DNA from: Eurosta solidaginis
Taxonomy: Eukaryota > Arthropoda > Insecta > Diptera > Tephritidae
Assembly: GCF_040869045.1 (NCBI RefSeq)
Contig: NW_027137018.1
Span: forward strand, 124,001 to 188,000
DNA: 64,000 nucleotides
Reading direction: 5' to 3'
Made by a program: the position numbers and the translations under genes. This document shows, piece by piece, positions 27,828 through 39,299 of the stretch. Under the pieces are notes generated by a model. That model was given only the letters and a program-made list of their open reading frames with translations. It did not search any database and was not told the origin of the DNA. Position 1 is the stretch's first letter. Every line of letters starts with the position of its first letter.

Positions 27828-30800
27828 CTACACGAGAACGGAGACGTCGAGTAACCAAAGCAAATGCGTTAAACAAATTCGTACACATTATTTATCTATC
27901 TAACTCTAGAATTAAAGGATATACAACGAGAAACAACGTTTGACAACCTTTAAACAGTTTTAATAACTATCTCAAAAATTGTCGCTCTGATGCAAACAAC
28001 TGATGATTTATCTACTTAAATTTGTTGAACAAAACGACTTACGTATTTTAAGCATGCTAACCTTTAGCCCGGTAAGCAAATTAAAAAAAAAACGCAATAT
28101 GTAGGCTACACGAGAACGGAGACGTCGAGGAACCAAAACAAATGCGTTAAACAAATTCGTACACGTTATTTATCAATTTAACTCTAGAATTAAAGGATAT
28201 ACAACGAGAAACAACGTTTAACAACCTTTAAACAGTTTTAATAACTATCTCAAAAATTGTCGCTCTGATGCAAACAACTGATGAGTTATCTACTCAAATT
28301 TGTTGAACAAAACGACTTACGTATTTTAAACATGCTAACCTTTAGCCCGGTAAGCAAATTAAAAAAAAAAACGCAATATGTAGGCTACACGAGAACGGAG
28401 ACGTCGAGTAACCAAAACAAATGCGTTAAACAAATTCGTACACGTTATTTATCTATTTAACTCTAGAATTAAATGATATACAACGAGAAACAACGTTTGA
28501 CAACCTTTAAACAGTTTTAATAACTATCTCAAAAATTGTCGCTCTGATGCAAACAACTGATGAGTTATCTACTTAAATTTGTTGAACAAAACGACTTACG
28601 TATTTTAAGCATGCTAACCTTTAGCCCGGTAAGCAAATTAAAAAAAAAAACGCAATATGTAGGCTACACGAGAACGGAGACGTCGAGTAACCAAAACAAA
28701 TACGTTAAACAAATTCGTACACGTTATTTATCAATTTAACTCTAGAATTAAAGGATATACAACGAGAAACAACGTTTGACAACCTTTAAACAGTTTTAAT
28801 AACTATAACTATCTCAAAAATTGTCGCTCTGATGCAAACAACTGATGAGTTATCTACTTAAATTTGTTGAACAAAACGACTTACGTATTTTAAACATGCT
28901 AACCTTTAGCCCGGTAAGCAAATTAAAAAAAAAACGCAATATGTAGGCTACACGAGAACGGAGACGTCGAGTAACCAAAACAAATGCGTTAAACAAATTC
29001 GTACACGTTATTTATCTATTTAACTCTAGAATTAAAGGATATACAACGAGAAACAACGTTTGACAACCTTTAAACAGTTTTAATAACTATCTCAAAAATT
29101 ATCGCTCTGATGCAAACAACTGATGAGTTATCTACTTAAATTTGATGAACAAAACGACTTACGTATTTTAAACATGCTAACCTTTAGCCCGGCAAGCAAA
29201 TTAAAAAAAAAACGCAATATGTAGGCTACACGAGAACGGAGACGTCGAGTAACCAAAACAAATGCGTTAAACAAATTCGTACACGTTATTTATCAATTTA
29301 ACTCTAGAATTAAAGGATATACAACGAGAAACAACGTTTGACAACCTTTAAACAGTTTTAATAACTATCTCAAAAATTGTCGCTCTGATGCAAACAACTG
29401 CTGAGTTATCTACTCAAATTTGTTGAACAAAACGACTTACGTATTTTAAACATGCTAACCTTTAGCCCGGTAAGCAAATTAAAAAAAAAACGCAATATGT
29501 AGGCTACACGAGAACGGAGACGTCGAGTAACCAAAACAAATGCGTTAAACAAATTCGTACACGTTATTTATCAATTTAACTCTAGAATTAAAGGATATAC
29601 AACGAGAAACAACGTTTGACAACCTTTAAACAGTTTTAATAACTATCTCAAAAATTGTCGCTCTGATGCAAACAACTGATGAGTTATTTCCTTAAATTTG
29701 TTGAACAAAACGACTTACGTATTTTAAACATGCTAACCTTTAGCCCGGTAAGCAAATTTAAAAAAAAAACGCAATATGTAGGCTACACGAGAACGGAGAC
29801 GTCGAGTAACCAAAACAAATGCGTTAAACAAATTCGTACACGTTATTTATCTATTTAACTCTAGAATTAAAGGATATACAACGAGAAACAACGTTTGACA
29901 ACCTTTAAACAGTTTTAATAACTATCTCAAAAATTGTCGCTCTGATGCAAACAACTGATGAGTTATCTACTTAAATTTGTTGAACAAAACGACTTACGTA
30001 TTTTAGGCATGCTAACCTTTAGCCCGGTAAGCAAATTAAAAAAAAAACGCAATATGTAGGCTACACGAGAACGGAGACGTCGAGTAACCAAAACAAATGC
30101 GTTAAACAAATTCGTACACGTTATTTATCAATTTAACTCTAGAATTAAAGGATATACAACGAGAAACAACGTTTGACAACCTTTAAACAGTTTTAATAAC
30201 TATCTCAAAAATTGTCGCTCTGATGCAAACAACTGATGAGTTATCTACTTAAATTTGTTGAACAAAACGACTTACGTATTTTAAACATGCTAACCTTTAG
30301 CCCGGTAAGCAAATTAAAAAAAAAACGCAATATGTAGGCTACACGAGAACGGAGACGTCGAGTAACCAAAACAAATGCGTTAAACAAATTCGTACACGTT
30401 ATTTATCTATTTAACTCTAGAATTAAAGGATATACAACGAGAAACAACGTTTGACAACCTTTAAACAGTTTTAATAACTATCTCAAAAATTATCGCTCTG
30501 ATGCAAACAACTGATGAGTTATCTACTTAAATTTGATGAACAAAACGACTTACGTATTTTAAACATGCTAACCTTTAGCCCGGCAAGCAAATTAAAAAAA
30601 AAACGCAATATGTAGCCTACACGAGAACGGAGACGTCGAGTAACCAAAACAAATGCGTTAAACAAATTCGTACACGTTATTTATCAATTTAACTCTAGAA
30701 TTAAAGGATATACAACGAGAAACAACGTTTGACAACCTTTAAACAGTTTTAATAACTATCTCAAAAATTGTCGCTCTGATGCAAACAACTGATGAATTAT

Positions 30801-33800
30801 CTACTTAAATTTGATGAACAAAACGACTTACGTATTTTAAACATGCTAACCTTTAGCCCGGTAAGCAAATTAAAAAAAAACGCAATATGTAGGCTACACG
30901 AGAACGGAGACGTCGAGTAACCAAAATAAATGCGTTAAACAAATTCGTACACGTTATTTATCAATTTAACTCTAGAATTAAAGGATATACAACGAGAAAC
31001 AACGTTTGACAACCTTTAAACAGTTTTAATAACTATCTCAAAAATTGTCGCTCTGATGCAAACAACTGATGAGTTATCTACTTAAATTTGATGAACAAAA
31101 CGACTTACGTATTTTAAACATGCTAACCTTTAGCGCGGTAAGCAAATTAAAAAAAAAACGCAATATGTAGGCTACACGAGAACGGAGACGTCGAGTAACC
31201 AAAACAAATGCGTTAAACAAATTCGTACACGTTATTTATCAATTTAACTCTAGAATTAAAGGATATACAACGAGAAACAACGTTTGACAACCTTTAAACA
31301 GTTTTAATAACTATCTCAAAAATTGTCGCTCTGATGCAAACAACTGATGAGTTATCTACTTAAATTTGATGAACAAAACGACTTACGTATTTTAAACATG
31401 CTAACCTTTAGCCCGGTAAGCAAATTAAAAAAAAAACGCAATATGTAGGCTACACGAGAACGGAGACGTCGAGTAACCAAAACAAATGCGTTAAACAAAT
31501 TCGTACACGTTATTTATCAATTTAACTCTAGAATTAAAGGATATACAACGAGAAACAACGTTTGACAACCTTTAAACAGTTTTAATAACTATCTCAAAAA
31601 TTGTCGCTCTGATGCAAACAACTGATGAGTTATCTACTCAGATTTGTTGAACAAAACGACTTACGTATTTTAAACATGCTAACCTTTAGCCCGGTAAGCA
31701 AATTAAAAAAAAAACGCAATATGTAGGCTACACGAGAACGGAGACGTCGAGTAACCAAAACAAATGCGTTAAACAAATTAGTACACGTTATTTATCAATT
31801 TAACTCTAGAATTAAAGGATATACAACGAGAAACAACGTTTGACAACCTATAAACAGTTTTAATAACTATCTCAAAAATTGTCGCTCTGATGCAAACAAC
31901 TGCTGAGTTATCTACTCAAATTTGTTGAACAAAACGACTTACGTATTTTAAACATGCTAACCTTTAGCCCGGTAAGCAAATTAAAAAAAAAACGCAATAT
32001 GTAGGCTACACGAGAACGGAGACGTCGAGTAACCAAAACAAATGCGTTAAACAAATTCGTACACGTTATTTATCAATTTAATTCTAGAATTAAAGGATAT
32101 ACAACGAGAAACAACGTTTGACAACCTTTAAACAGTTTTAATAACTATCTCAAAAATTGTCGCTCTGATGCAAACAACTGCTGAGTTATCTACTCAAATT
32201 TGTTGAACAAAACGACTTACGTATTTTAAACATGCTAACCTTTAGCCCGGTAAGCAAATTAAAAAAAAAACGCAATATGTAGGCTACACGAGAACGGAGA
32301 CGTCGAGTAACCAAAACAAATGCGTTAAACAAATTCGTACACGTTATTTATCAATTTAACTCTAGAATTAAAGGATATACAACGAGAAACAACGTTTGAC
32401 AACCTTTAAACAGTTTTAATAACTATCTCAAAAATTGTCGCTCTGATGCAAACAACTGATGAGTTATCTACTTAAATTTGTTGAACAAAACGACTTACGT
32501 ATTTTAAACATGCTAACCTTTAGCCCGGTAAGCAAATTAAAAAAAAAAAACGCAATATGTAGGCTACACGAGAACGGAGACGTCGAGTAACCAAAACAAA
32601 TGCGTTAAACAAATTCGTACACGTTATTTATCTATTTAACCCTAGAATTAAAGGATATACAACGAGAAACAACGTTTGACAACCTTTAAACAGTTTTAAT
32701 AACTATCTCAAAAATTGTCGCTCTGATGCAAACAACTGATGAGTTATCTACTTAAATTTGTTGAACAAAACGACTTACGTATTTTAAGCATGCTAACCTT
32801 TAGCCCGGTAAGCAAATTAAAAAAAAAACGCAATATGTAGGCTACACGAGAACGGAGACGTCGAGTAACCAAAACAAATGCGTTAAACAAATTCGTACAC
32901 GTTATTTATCAATTTAACTCTAGAATTAAAGGATATACAACGAGAAACAACGTTTAACAACCTTTAAACAGTTTTAGTAACTATCTCAAAAATGGTCGCT
33001 CTGATGCAAACAACTGATGAGTTATCTACTCAAATTTGTTGAACAAAACGACTTACGTATTTTAAACATGCTAACCTTTAGCCCGGTAAGCAAATTAAAA
33101 AAAAAACGCAATATGTAGGCTACACGAGAACGGAGACGTCGAGTAACCAAAACAAATGCGTTAAACAAATTCGTACACGTTATTTATCTATTTAACTCTA
33201 GAATTAAATGATATACAACGAGAAACAACGTTTGACAACCTTTAAACAGTTTTAATAACTATCTCAAAAATTGTCGCTCTGATGCAAACAACTGATGAGT
33301 TACCTACTTAAATTTGTTGAACAAAACGACTTACGTATTTTAAGCATGCTAACCTTTAGCCCGGTAAGCAAATTAAAAAAAAAACGCAATATGTAGGCTA
33401 CACGAGAACGGAGACGTCGAGTAACCAAAACAAATACGTTAAACAAATTCGTACACGTTATTTATCAATTTAACTCTAGAATTAAAGGATATACAACGAG
33501 AAACAACGTTTGACAACCTTTAAACAGTTTTAATAACTATCTCAAAAATTGTCGCTCTGATGCAAACAACTGATGAGTTATCTACTTAAATTTGTTGAAC
33601 AAAACGACTTACGTATTTTAAACATGCTAACCTTTAGCCCGGTAAGCAAATTAAAAAAAAAAACGCAATATGTAGGCTACACGAGAACGGAGACGTCGAG
33701 TAACCAAAACAAATGCGTTAAACAAATTCGTACACGTTATTTATCTATTTAACTCTAGAATTAAAGGATATACAACGAGAAACAACGTTTGACAACCTTT

Positions 33801-36090
33801 AAACAGTTTTAATAACTATCTCAAAAATTATCGCTCTGATGCAAACAACTGATGAGTTATCTACTTAAATTTGATGAACAAAACGACTTACGTATTTTAA
33901 ACATGCTAACCTTTAGCCCGGCAAGCAAATTAAAAAAAAAACGCAATATGTAGGCTACACGAGAACGGAGACGTCGAGTAACCAAAACAAATGCGTTAAA
34001 CAAATTCGTACACGTTATTTATCAATTTAACTCTAGAATTAAAGGATATACAACGAGAAACAACGTTTGACAACCTTTAAACAGTTTTAATAACTATCTC
34101 AAAAATTGTCGCTCTGATGCAAACAACTGATGAGTTATCTACTTAAATTTGATGAACAAAACGACTTACGTATTTTAAACATGCTAACCTTTAGCCCGGT
34201 AAGCAAATTAAAAAAAAAACGCAATATGTAGGCTACACGAGAACGGAGACGTCGAGTAACCAAAACAAATGCGTTAAACAAATTCGTACACGTTATTTAT
34301 CAATTTAACTCTAGAATTAAAGGATATACAACGAGAAACAACGTTTGACAACCTTTAAACAGTTTTAATAACTATCTCAAAAATTGTCGCTCTGATGCAA
34401 ACAACTGATGAGTTATCTACTTAAATTTGATGAACAAAACGACTTACGTATTTTAAACATGCTAACCTTTAGCCCGGTAAGCAAATTAAAAAAAAAAACA
34501 CAATATGTAGGCTACACGAGAATGGAGACGTCGAGTAACCAAAACAAATGCGTTAAACAAATTCGTACACGTTATTTATCAATTTAACTCTAGAATTAAA
34601 GGATATACAACGAAAAACAACGTTTGACAACCTTTAAACAGTTTTAATAACTATCTCAAAAATTGTCGCTCTGATGCAAACAACTGATGAGTTATCTACT
34701 CAGATTTGTTGAACAAAACGACTTACGTATTTTAAACATGCTAACCTTTAGCCCGGTAAGCAAATTAAAAAAAAAAACGCAATATGTAGGCTACACGAGA
34801 ACGGAGACGTCGAGTAACCAAAACAAATGCGTTAAACAAATTAGTACACGTTATTTATCAATTTAACTCTAGAATTAAAGGATATACAACGAGAAACAAC
34901 GTTTGACAACCTATAAACAGTTTTAATAACTATCTCAAAAATTGTCGCTCTGATGCAAACAACTGCTGAGTTATCTACTCAAATTTGTTGAACAAAACGA
35001 CTTACGTATTTTAAACATGCTAACCTTTAGCCCGGTAAGCAAATTAAAAAAAAAAACGCAATATGTAGGCTACACGAGAACGGAGACGTCGAGTAACCAA
35101 AACAAATGCGTTAAACAAATTCGTACACGTTATTTATCAATTTAACTCTAGAATTAAAGGATATACAACGAGAAACAACGTTTGACAACCTTTAAACAGT
35201 TTTAATAACTATCTCAAAAATTGTCGCTCTGATGCAAACAACTGCTCAGTTATCTACTCAAATTTGTTGAACAAAACGACTTACGTATTTTAAACATGCT
35301 AACGTTTAGCCCGGTAAGCAAATTAAAAAAAAAAACGCAATATGTAGGCTACACGAAAACGGAGACGTCGAGTAACCAAAACAAATGCGTTAAACAAATT
35401 CGTACACGTTATTTATCAATTTAACTCTAGAATTAAAGGATATACAACGAGAAACAACGTTTGACAACCTTTAAACAGTTTTAATAACTATCTCAAAAAT
35501 TGTCGCTCTGATGCAAACAACTGATGAGTTATATACTTAAATTTGTTGAACAAAACGACTTACGTATTTTAAACATGCTAACCTTTAGCTCGGTAAGCAA
35601 ATTAAAAAAAAAAACGCAATATGTAGGCTACACGAGAACGGAGACGTCGAGTAACCAAAACAAATGCGTTAAACAAATTCGTACACGTTATTTATCTATT
35701 TAACTCTAGAATTAAAGGATATACAACGAGAAACAACGTTTGACAACCTTTAAACAGTTTTAATAACTATCTCAAAAATTGTCGCTCTGATGCAAACAAC
35801 TGATGAGTTATCTACTTAAATTTGTTGAACAAAACGACTTACGTATTTTAAGCATGCTAACCTTTAGCCCGGTAGGCAAATTTAAAAAAAGAACGCAATA
35901 TGTAGGCTACACGAGAACGGAGACGTCGAGTAACTAAAACAAATGCGTTAAACAAATTCGTACACGTTATTTATCAATTTAACTCTAGAATTAAAGGATA
36001 TACAACGAGAAACAACGTTTAACAACCTTTAAACAGTTTTAATAACTATCTCAAAAATTGTCGGTCTGATGCAAGCAACTGATGAGTTAT

Positions 36091-36296
36091 TATATCAACA
36101 TTCAAGTTGATATTTAAAAATCTTTTATTTTGATTTTAAATATAAAATTTATTTTTGTTTATTTTTGAGTTTAGATATTTTCAAACTAATTAGAATTTTC
36201 TTTTTTTGAAGTTATTCAAAATTTTAAGTTAACACGAAAACTCAATTAAAATTATTTTAAAAATTAAAGTAAAGAGTACAAAGTAGTTAACACTAT
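36091..36296. mobile_element. 206-bp AT-rich insertion in the satellite, possible short non-autonomous element
   Basis: The satellite is interrupted after AGTTAT (36085-36090) and resumes with a second AGTTAT (36297-36302), consistent with a 6-bp target duplication. The insert is unrelated to the satellite and very AT-rich. Near its left end is a perfect 8-bp inverted repeat, ATATCAAC (36092-36099) and GTTGATAT (36106-36113), around a 6-base loop. I see no convincing matching terminal inverted repeats, no tail and no coding frame. It could be a MITE-like, Helitron-like or degraded element, or filler DNA. I do not recognise the family. Confidence 0.6.
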
Positions 36297-36492
36297 AGTT
36301 ATCTACTCAAATTTGTTGAACAAAACGACTTACGTATTTTAAACATGCTAACCTTTAGCCCGGTAAGCAAATTAAAAAAAAAACGCAATATGTAGGCTAC
36401 ACGAGAACGGAGACGTCGAGTAACCAAAACAAATGCGTTAAACAAATTCGTACACGTTATTTATTTATTTAACTCTAGAATTAAAGGATATA
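36297..36492 (+). repeat. Remainder of an interrupted satellite monomer between the two insertions
   Basis: Normal forward satellite from AGTTATCTACTC to GGATATA. It sits between the 206-bp insert and the LTR element. The monomer continues in register at 42887 (TATACAACGAG), so the LTR element entered one intact unit. Confidence 0.95.
36489..36492. repeat. Left target-site duplication TATA of the LTR element
   Basis: TATA lies immediately left of the LTR and is repeated at 42887-42890. The empty site in other monomers reads GGATATACAACG, with a single TATA. It lies in TATACA, an alternating pyrimidine-purine hexamer, the known target type of gypsy-like errantiviruses, which produce 4-bp duplications. 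Confidence 0.93.
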
Positions 36493-36915
36493 AATTAAAC
36501 AATTTTGGTTTCTTTATAAATGTTAACATTTACTTCAATATCAATTATATTAATTTTACAATGTAATGTCGCGCAAAACGTCTTGTTGGTCCAATTGCCA
36601 CAAAGTAAAGTGAACAACATAATTCTCATAAGAATATGTGAAGCTACCGCTGCTTACTCATCGCTACCATCCATTTACCTTCCCACCAACAATGAATCCA
36701 ATAAGAATGCTCTCTTATACGTTATTCCAATTAGAACCACTGCAGTAGGGCCAGCGTTCACACCATCTCCGCTGCCAGCAACACAGATCGCTCTCCCAGC
36801 ATTCATCGTACTCTTGCATTGCAAGTGTTTGCGAACCCGCTAAGTATTTTACTTATTATGATAGCGAAAATATATCTATTACGTGGGTGGGCATCAATAG
36901 TTTCTCGTCTTAACT
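36493..36915 (-). repeat. 3' LTR (left copy), 423 bp
   Basis: Matches 42464-42886 over its full length, offset 5,971 bp. By my reading it differs at three positions: 36621 (A against C at 42592), 36628 (A against G at 42599) and 36840 (C against T at 42811). The outer edge abuts the TATA duplication, and the inner edge abuts the polypurine tract. I could not identify a convincing TATA box, initiator or AATAAA on the element strand. A 107-codon frame lies on the opposite strand. Confidence 0.95.
36520..36843 (+). other. 107-codon open frame in the LTR, antisense to the element (probably chance)
   Basis: An ATG-to-stop frame occupies most of the LTR on the strand opposite to gag and pol, and the same frame is present in the other LTR. 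Its first 20 or so residues are hydrophobic (LTFTSISIILILQC) and resemble a signal peptide. The rest is rich in Pro, Thr and Ala with no domain I recognise. Of the three LTR differences, two are silent in this frame and one is Ile to Val, which is suggestive but far too few to show selection. I list it because it recurs, without claiming that it is expressed. Confidence 0.2.
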
Positions 36916-36926
36916 CCTCCCCTTCT
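36916..36926 (-). other. Polypurine tract (plus-strand primer) of the LTR element
   Basis: On the element strand AGAAGGGGAGG directly precedes the 3' LTR start AGTTA. Position and composition are those of the tract that primes plus-strand DNA synthesis in LTR retrotransposons. On the given strand it reads CCTCCCCTTCT. Confidence 0.92.
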
Positions 36927-37557
36927 AAGTGAGGAGCGTCCTCGATCCTTTACATTTAACGTACGTAACGTTTTGTTCAGTTTGGTGGAATTAAATTATA
37001 CGCAATGACTTTGCCAATTTGCAAATTGAAAATATGTACGTATAATTTTGCTGACTGGACATAATGAATTATAGTTTGATGTATTGGCAATTTATTAGTG
37101 GTGGAGCAAAAGAACTTCCGTGGGACTTTTATCAATTTTAAAATGTCGAAGATAAATTGTTGCCGAGGTGTTATTTTCTTTGGAATGTAAAGGTTCTCTC
37201 AAGCCCACTCATACCATTTTGTGAAAATTTTGTTTTGGTTTCTAAGCGAGCGGTAACTTATGGTCTTAAATGTAAGATATTAAAATTAATTCCCTAATAC
37301 TATTTAATTATTTCACAAACTATAATTTAAGCAATTATTTAGATTAAGTATTTAGTTTAAACTTAAAAAACTATCTGTGAAATGCTCAGTAAAAAGTTCC
37401 AAAATTACGATGTAGTAGTTTAAACTGAATATTGACCTTCCGTTAAATGCAATGCGAACTCCATGTTAAAGGTATAATAAATACTTCCTCAAAAGGTTGC
37501 TTATTTTAGATTAGAGATATACCCCGCCGCCGCCGATAAAGTGATCGGCGTAAACCT
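36927..37557 (-). other. Non-coding 3' region between pol and the polypurine tract; no env
   Basis: About 630 bp follow the pol stop codon without any substantial open frame on either strand. True infectious errantiviruses carry an envelope gene here, and none is present, not even as recognisable fragments. The region is AT-rich apart from a GC-rich stem-loop next to the pol stop. It includes GAGGAGCG and a CTCA-rich stretch near the polypurine tract with no obvious function. Confidence 0.8.
37531..37550 (-). promoter_or_regulatory. GC-rich stem-loop just downstream of pol
   Basis: CGCCGAT (37531-37537) and ATCGGCG (37544-37550) are perfect complements around the 6-base loop AAAGTG, starting about 10 bp after the pol stop codon in element orientation. 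A run of GCC triplets sits beside it. It stands out in an AT-rich element. A role in RNA stability, packaging or 3'-end formation is possible but only inferred. Confidence 0.55.
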
Positions 37558-38560
37558 CTATTTTAGATTGTCCTTATGGACCACCCTCCCCTTAATAAGA
37601 ACTGTAGTTCCTAAGTCCTTTTCTACAATTTGTTCTTCATAAAGGGGGGTTAATTTATTTCCTAGCCTTCTGTTTCTTTTTACCATGACCTTATCACCTG
37701 CATTAAATGTACGTTGTATCCGATTTTTGTTGTGACTTTTTAATTCGGATTGCTGAGCTTGCCTTATACGTGCCGATACTTCATTATTTGTATTTTCTGT
37801 AGCAGGCCGAAATATGTCGATTGGCCTTTTATTGGTGACAGAATGTATTGTTTTATTGTACTCTATAGTAGAAAGCAATATCAAATCTTTTGTGTCATCA
37901 ATGCATTTCTCTAGCTTCATGCATCTAGCTATTTCTACCAATGTACTGTGAAATCTCTCTACTTGGCCATTAGAAGTGCTGTGGAGAGGTGGAGCATTTA
38001 CGATTTCAATACCAAAACTGTTGGCAAGAAGATATCTGACGGTATTTGAGTTCAATGATTTCTCATTATCGCAGTAAATGACTCTGGCCTTAGGAAATAC
38101 ATTCAAAAGTTGTAGGATTTTCGGTTTTATATCTACGATCGTCCTAGGTCGTATTGTTTGAACAACTGCGAATTTGGAAAATTTATCCAAACATGTTAGA
38201 AAATAATTCGAGTCTGTAGAAAAAATATCAATATGCAGGGTTTCGCCTACATATGATGGGATTGGTGTTTCGGATATTCTATGTTTCTGGTGATGTCTAC
38301 TATATTTTGCCCTTGAACAAATTTTGCAGTTACCAACTGCTTCTTTTGCCTTCTTCTCTAGTTTTGGAAAAAAATAATCCTTTAAAATTTGTTTGACGTT
38401 TTCTTGTGGAGCGCGGTGCGCCCGATTATGTTCTGTAACTATAATCTCTAGCTGGTCGTTTGGATCAAATATGTCTGTTACAAACGTTTTTGCATATTTG
38501 AATTTCGTATTTGGAAATATACGTACTAAGTCATGTTGAATGTGTGCTAAGGTAGGCAAA
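37558..38560 (-). pseudogene. Integrase segment of broken pol (domain itself uninterrupted)
   Basis: Part of a 493-codon open stretch (37558-39039). Numbered in that stretch, the zinc-binding residues are H204, H208, C238 and C241. The catalytic triad is D271 (HIDIF), D324 (YCDNE) and E361 (GQVERFH), with 36 residues between the last two. The C-terminal part (about 445-493) has the KVMVKR and TVLIKGR-VVHKDNL pattern of the GPY/F-like module in gypsy integrases. There is no chromodomain. Integrase would join element DNA to the YRYRYR target. The stretch is open but cannot be reached by translation through the upstream lesions. Confidence 0.9.
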
Positions 38561-38828
38561 CTACAATGAATTGCATTCACCACTTTGGTGTTAACAAGGT
38601 CTTGAATGATGCCTAAAAGTGTGTTTTTATCACGAAATCGGATAATATGCCTTGTTCTGTTTCCAAAAATAATAAAAGTTCGTTTCGACGGTATTTCAGC
38701 CTCTTCAATAATGATTTGGTTTTTAAAACAATTTACTGGCTTTTCAACTGCCTCTATCGTATAAGTTAGGGACTGTTCGCTATGAATCGTTCCCGAGTTT
38801 GAATTTGAATCTTCTTCTATTACGTTGA

Positions 38829-39203
38829 GTTGCTGACGCGACAGGGCGTCGGCAACACAGTTTTCTTTTCCTGGCTTATAGTATAATTTTGCATTGTGCT
38901 CATCGATGAACGCTTTCCAACATTTGAGCTTAGCATTCGGATTTCTATCCGAAACTGCAAACGTTAGAGCTGGTGATCTGTAAAAATGTTTAAATTTTTT
39001 ACACCGTAAAGGTAGTTTCTCAGGTTCTTTAACGCCCACACAATGGCTAGAAGCTCCCTTTCGTTTGTAGCGAAGTTAAGCTCATTATCTTTTAATGTTC
39101 TAGAAATCATGGTTATGGGCCTACCATCCTGAGACAAAACAGCGCCCAGGCCATGGTTAGAAGCGTCTGTTGTCAAATCGAAAGGTTTTTTATAATCAGG
39201 ATA
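38829..39203 (-). pseudogene. RNase H segment of broken pol, interrupted by a frame change
   Basis: The acidic residues expected for RNase H are visible: D in TTDASNHG and E in NERELLAI, then D in FTDHQ just before the break, and finally D in VADALSR after it. The reading frame changes near 38968-38971, between TDHQ and LTFAVSD, consistent with loss of a single base. This domain would remove the RNA strand during reverse transcription. Confidence 0.9.
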
Positions 39204-39299
39204 ATCAAGCATAACATTTTCTGATACCAAAATATGTTTTAGGGAATCAAATGCTTGAAGCTGTTCTAAGTTTAAAACTATTTTGACTCTTTTGGATTG

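Larger units (their letters stand above)
3206..36090 (+). repeat. Main tandem satellite array, forward orientation (about 118 monomers of ~278 bp)
   Basis: Monomers of 277-280 bp repeat without a break. Each contains, in order, CAACCTTTAAACAG, a GATGCAAACAACTG block, TTATCTACTTAAATTTG, ACTTACGTATTTTAAAC, TTTAGCCCGGTAAGC, an A-run of roughly 7-12, CGCAATATGTAGGC, GAGACGTCGAG, TTCGTACACGTTATTT, CTCTAGAATTAAAGG and ATACAACGAGAAAC. Most unit-length differences come from the A-run. Recurrent diagnostic sites are G/A before TCGCTCTG, GATGAAC/GTTGAAC, AAACATGC/AAGCATGC, ATCAATTTA/ATCTATTTA, GATGAG/GCTGAG and CGGTAAG/CGGCAAG. Their combinations define higher-order blocks. Occasional open frames of 60-83 codons arise where the TAG of ATGTAGGC mutates, and I do not call them genes. 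No transposon interrupts this stretch before 36091. Confidence 0.97.

Noticed and set aside
28800..28812. Small duplication ATAACT giving AACTATAACTATC.
   Set aside because: A single 6-bp slippage event in one monomer with no wider significance.
3206..36090. A CENP-B-box-like motif in the satellite monomer, which would suggest a centromeric function.
   Set aside because: TTCGTACACG and CCCGGTAAGC were compared with the CENP-B box pattern, and the required spaced positions do not match on either strand.
36091..36296. The insert as a fragment of the DINE-1/INE-1 Helitron family.
   Set aside because: The palindrome near the start is suggestive, but the terminal sequence does not match what I recall of that family, and the 6-bp flanking duplication argues against a Helitron.
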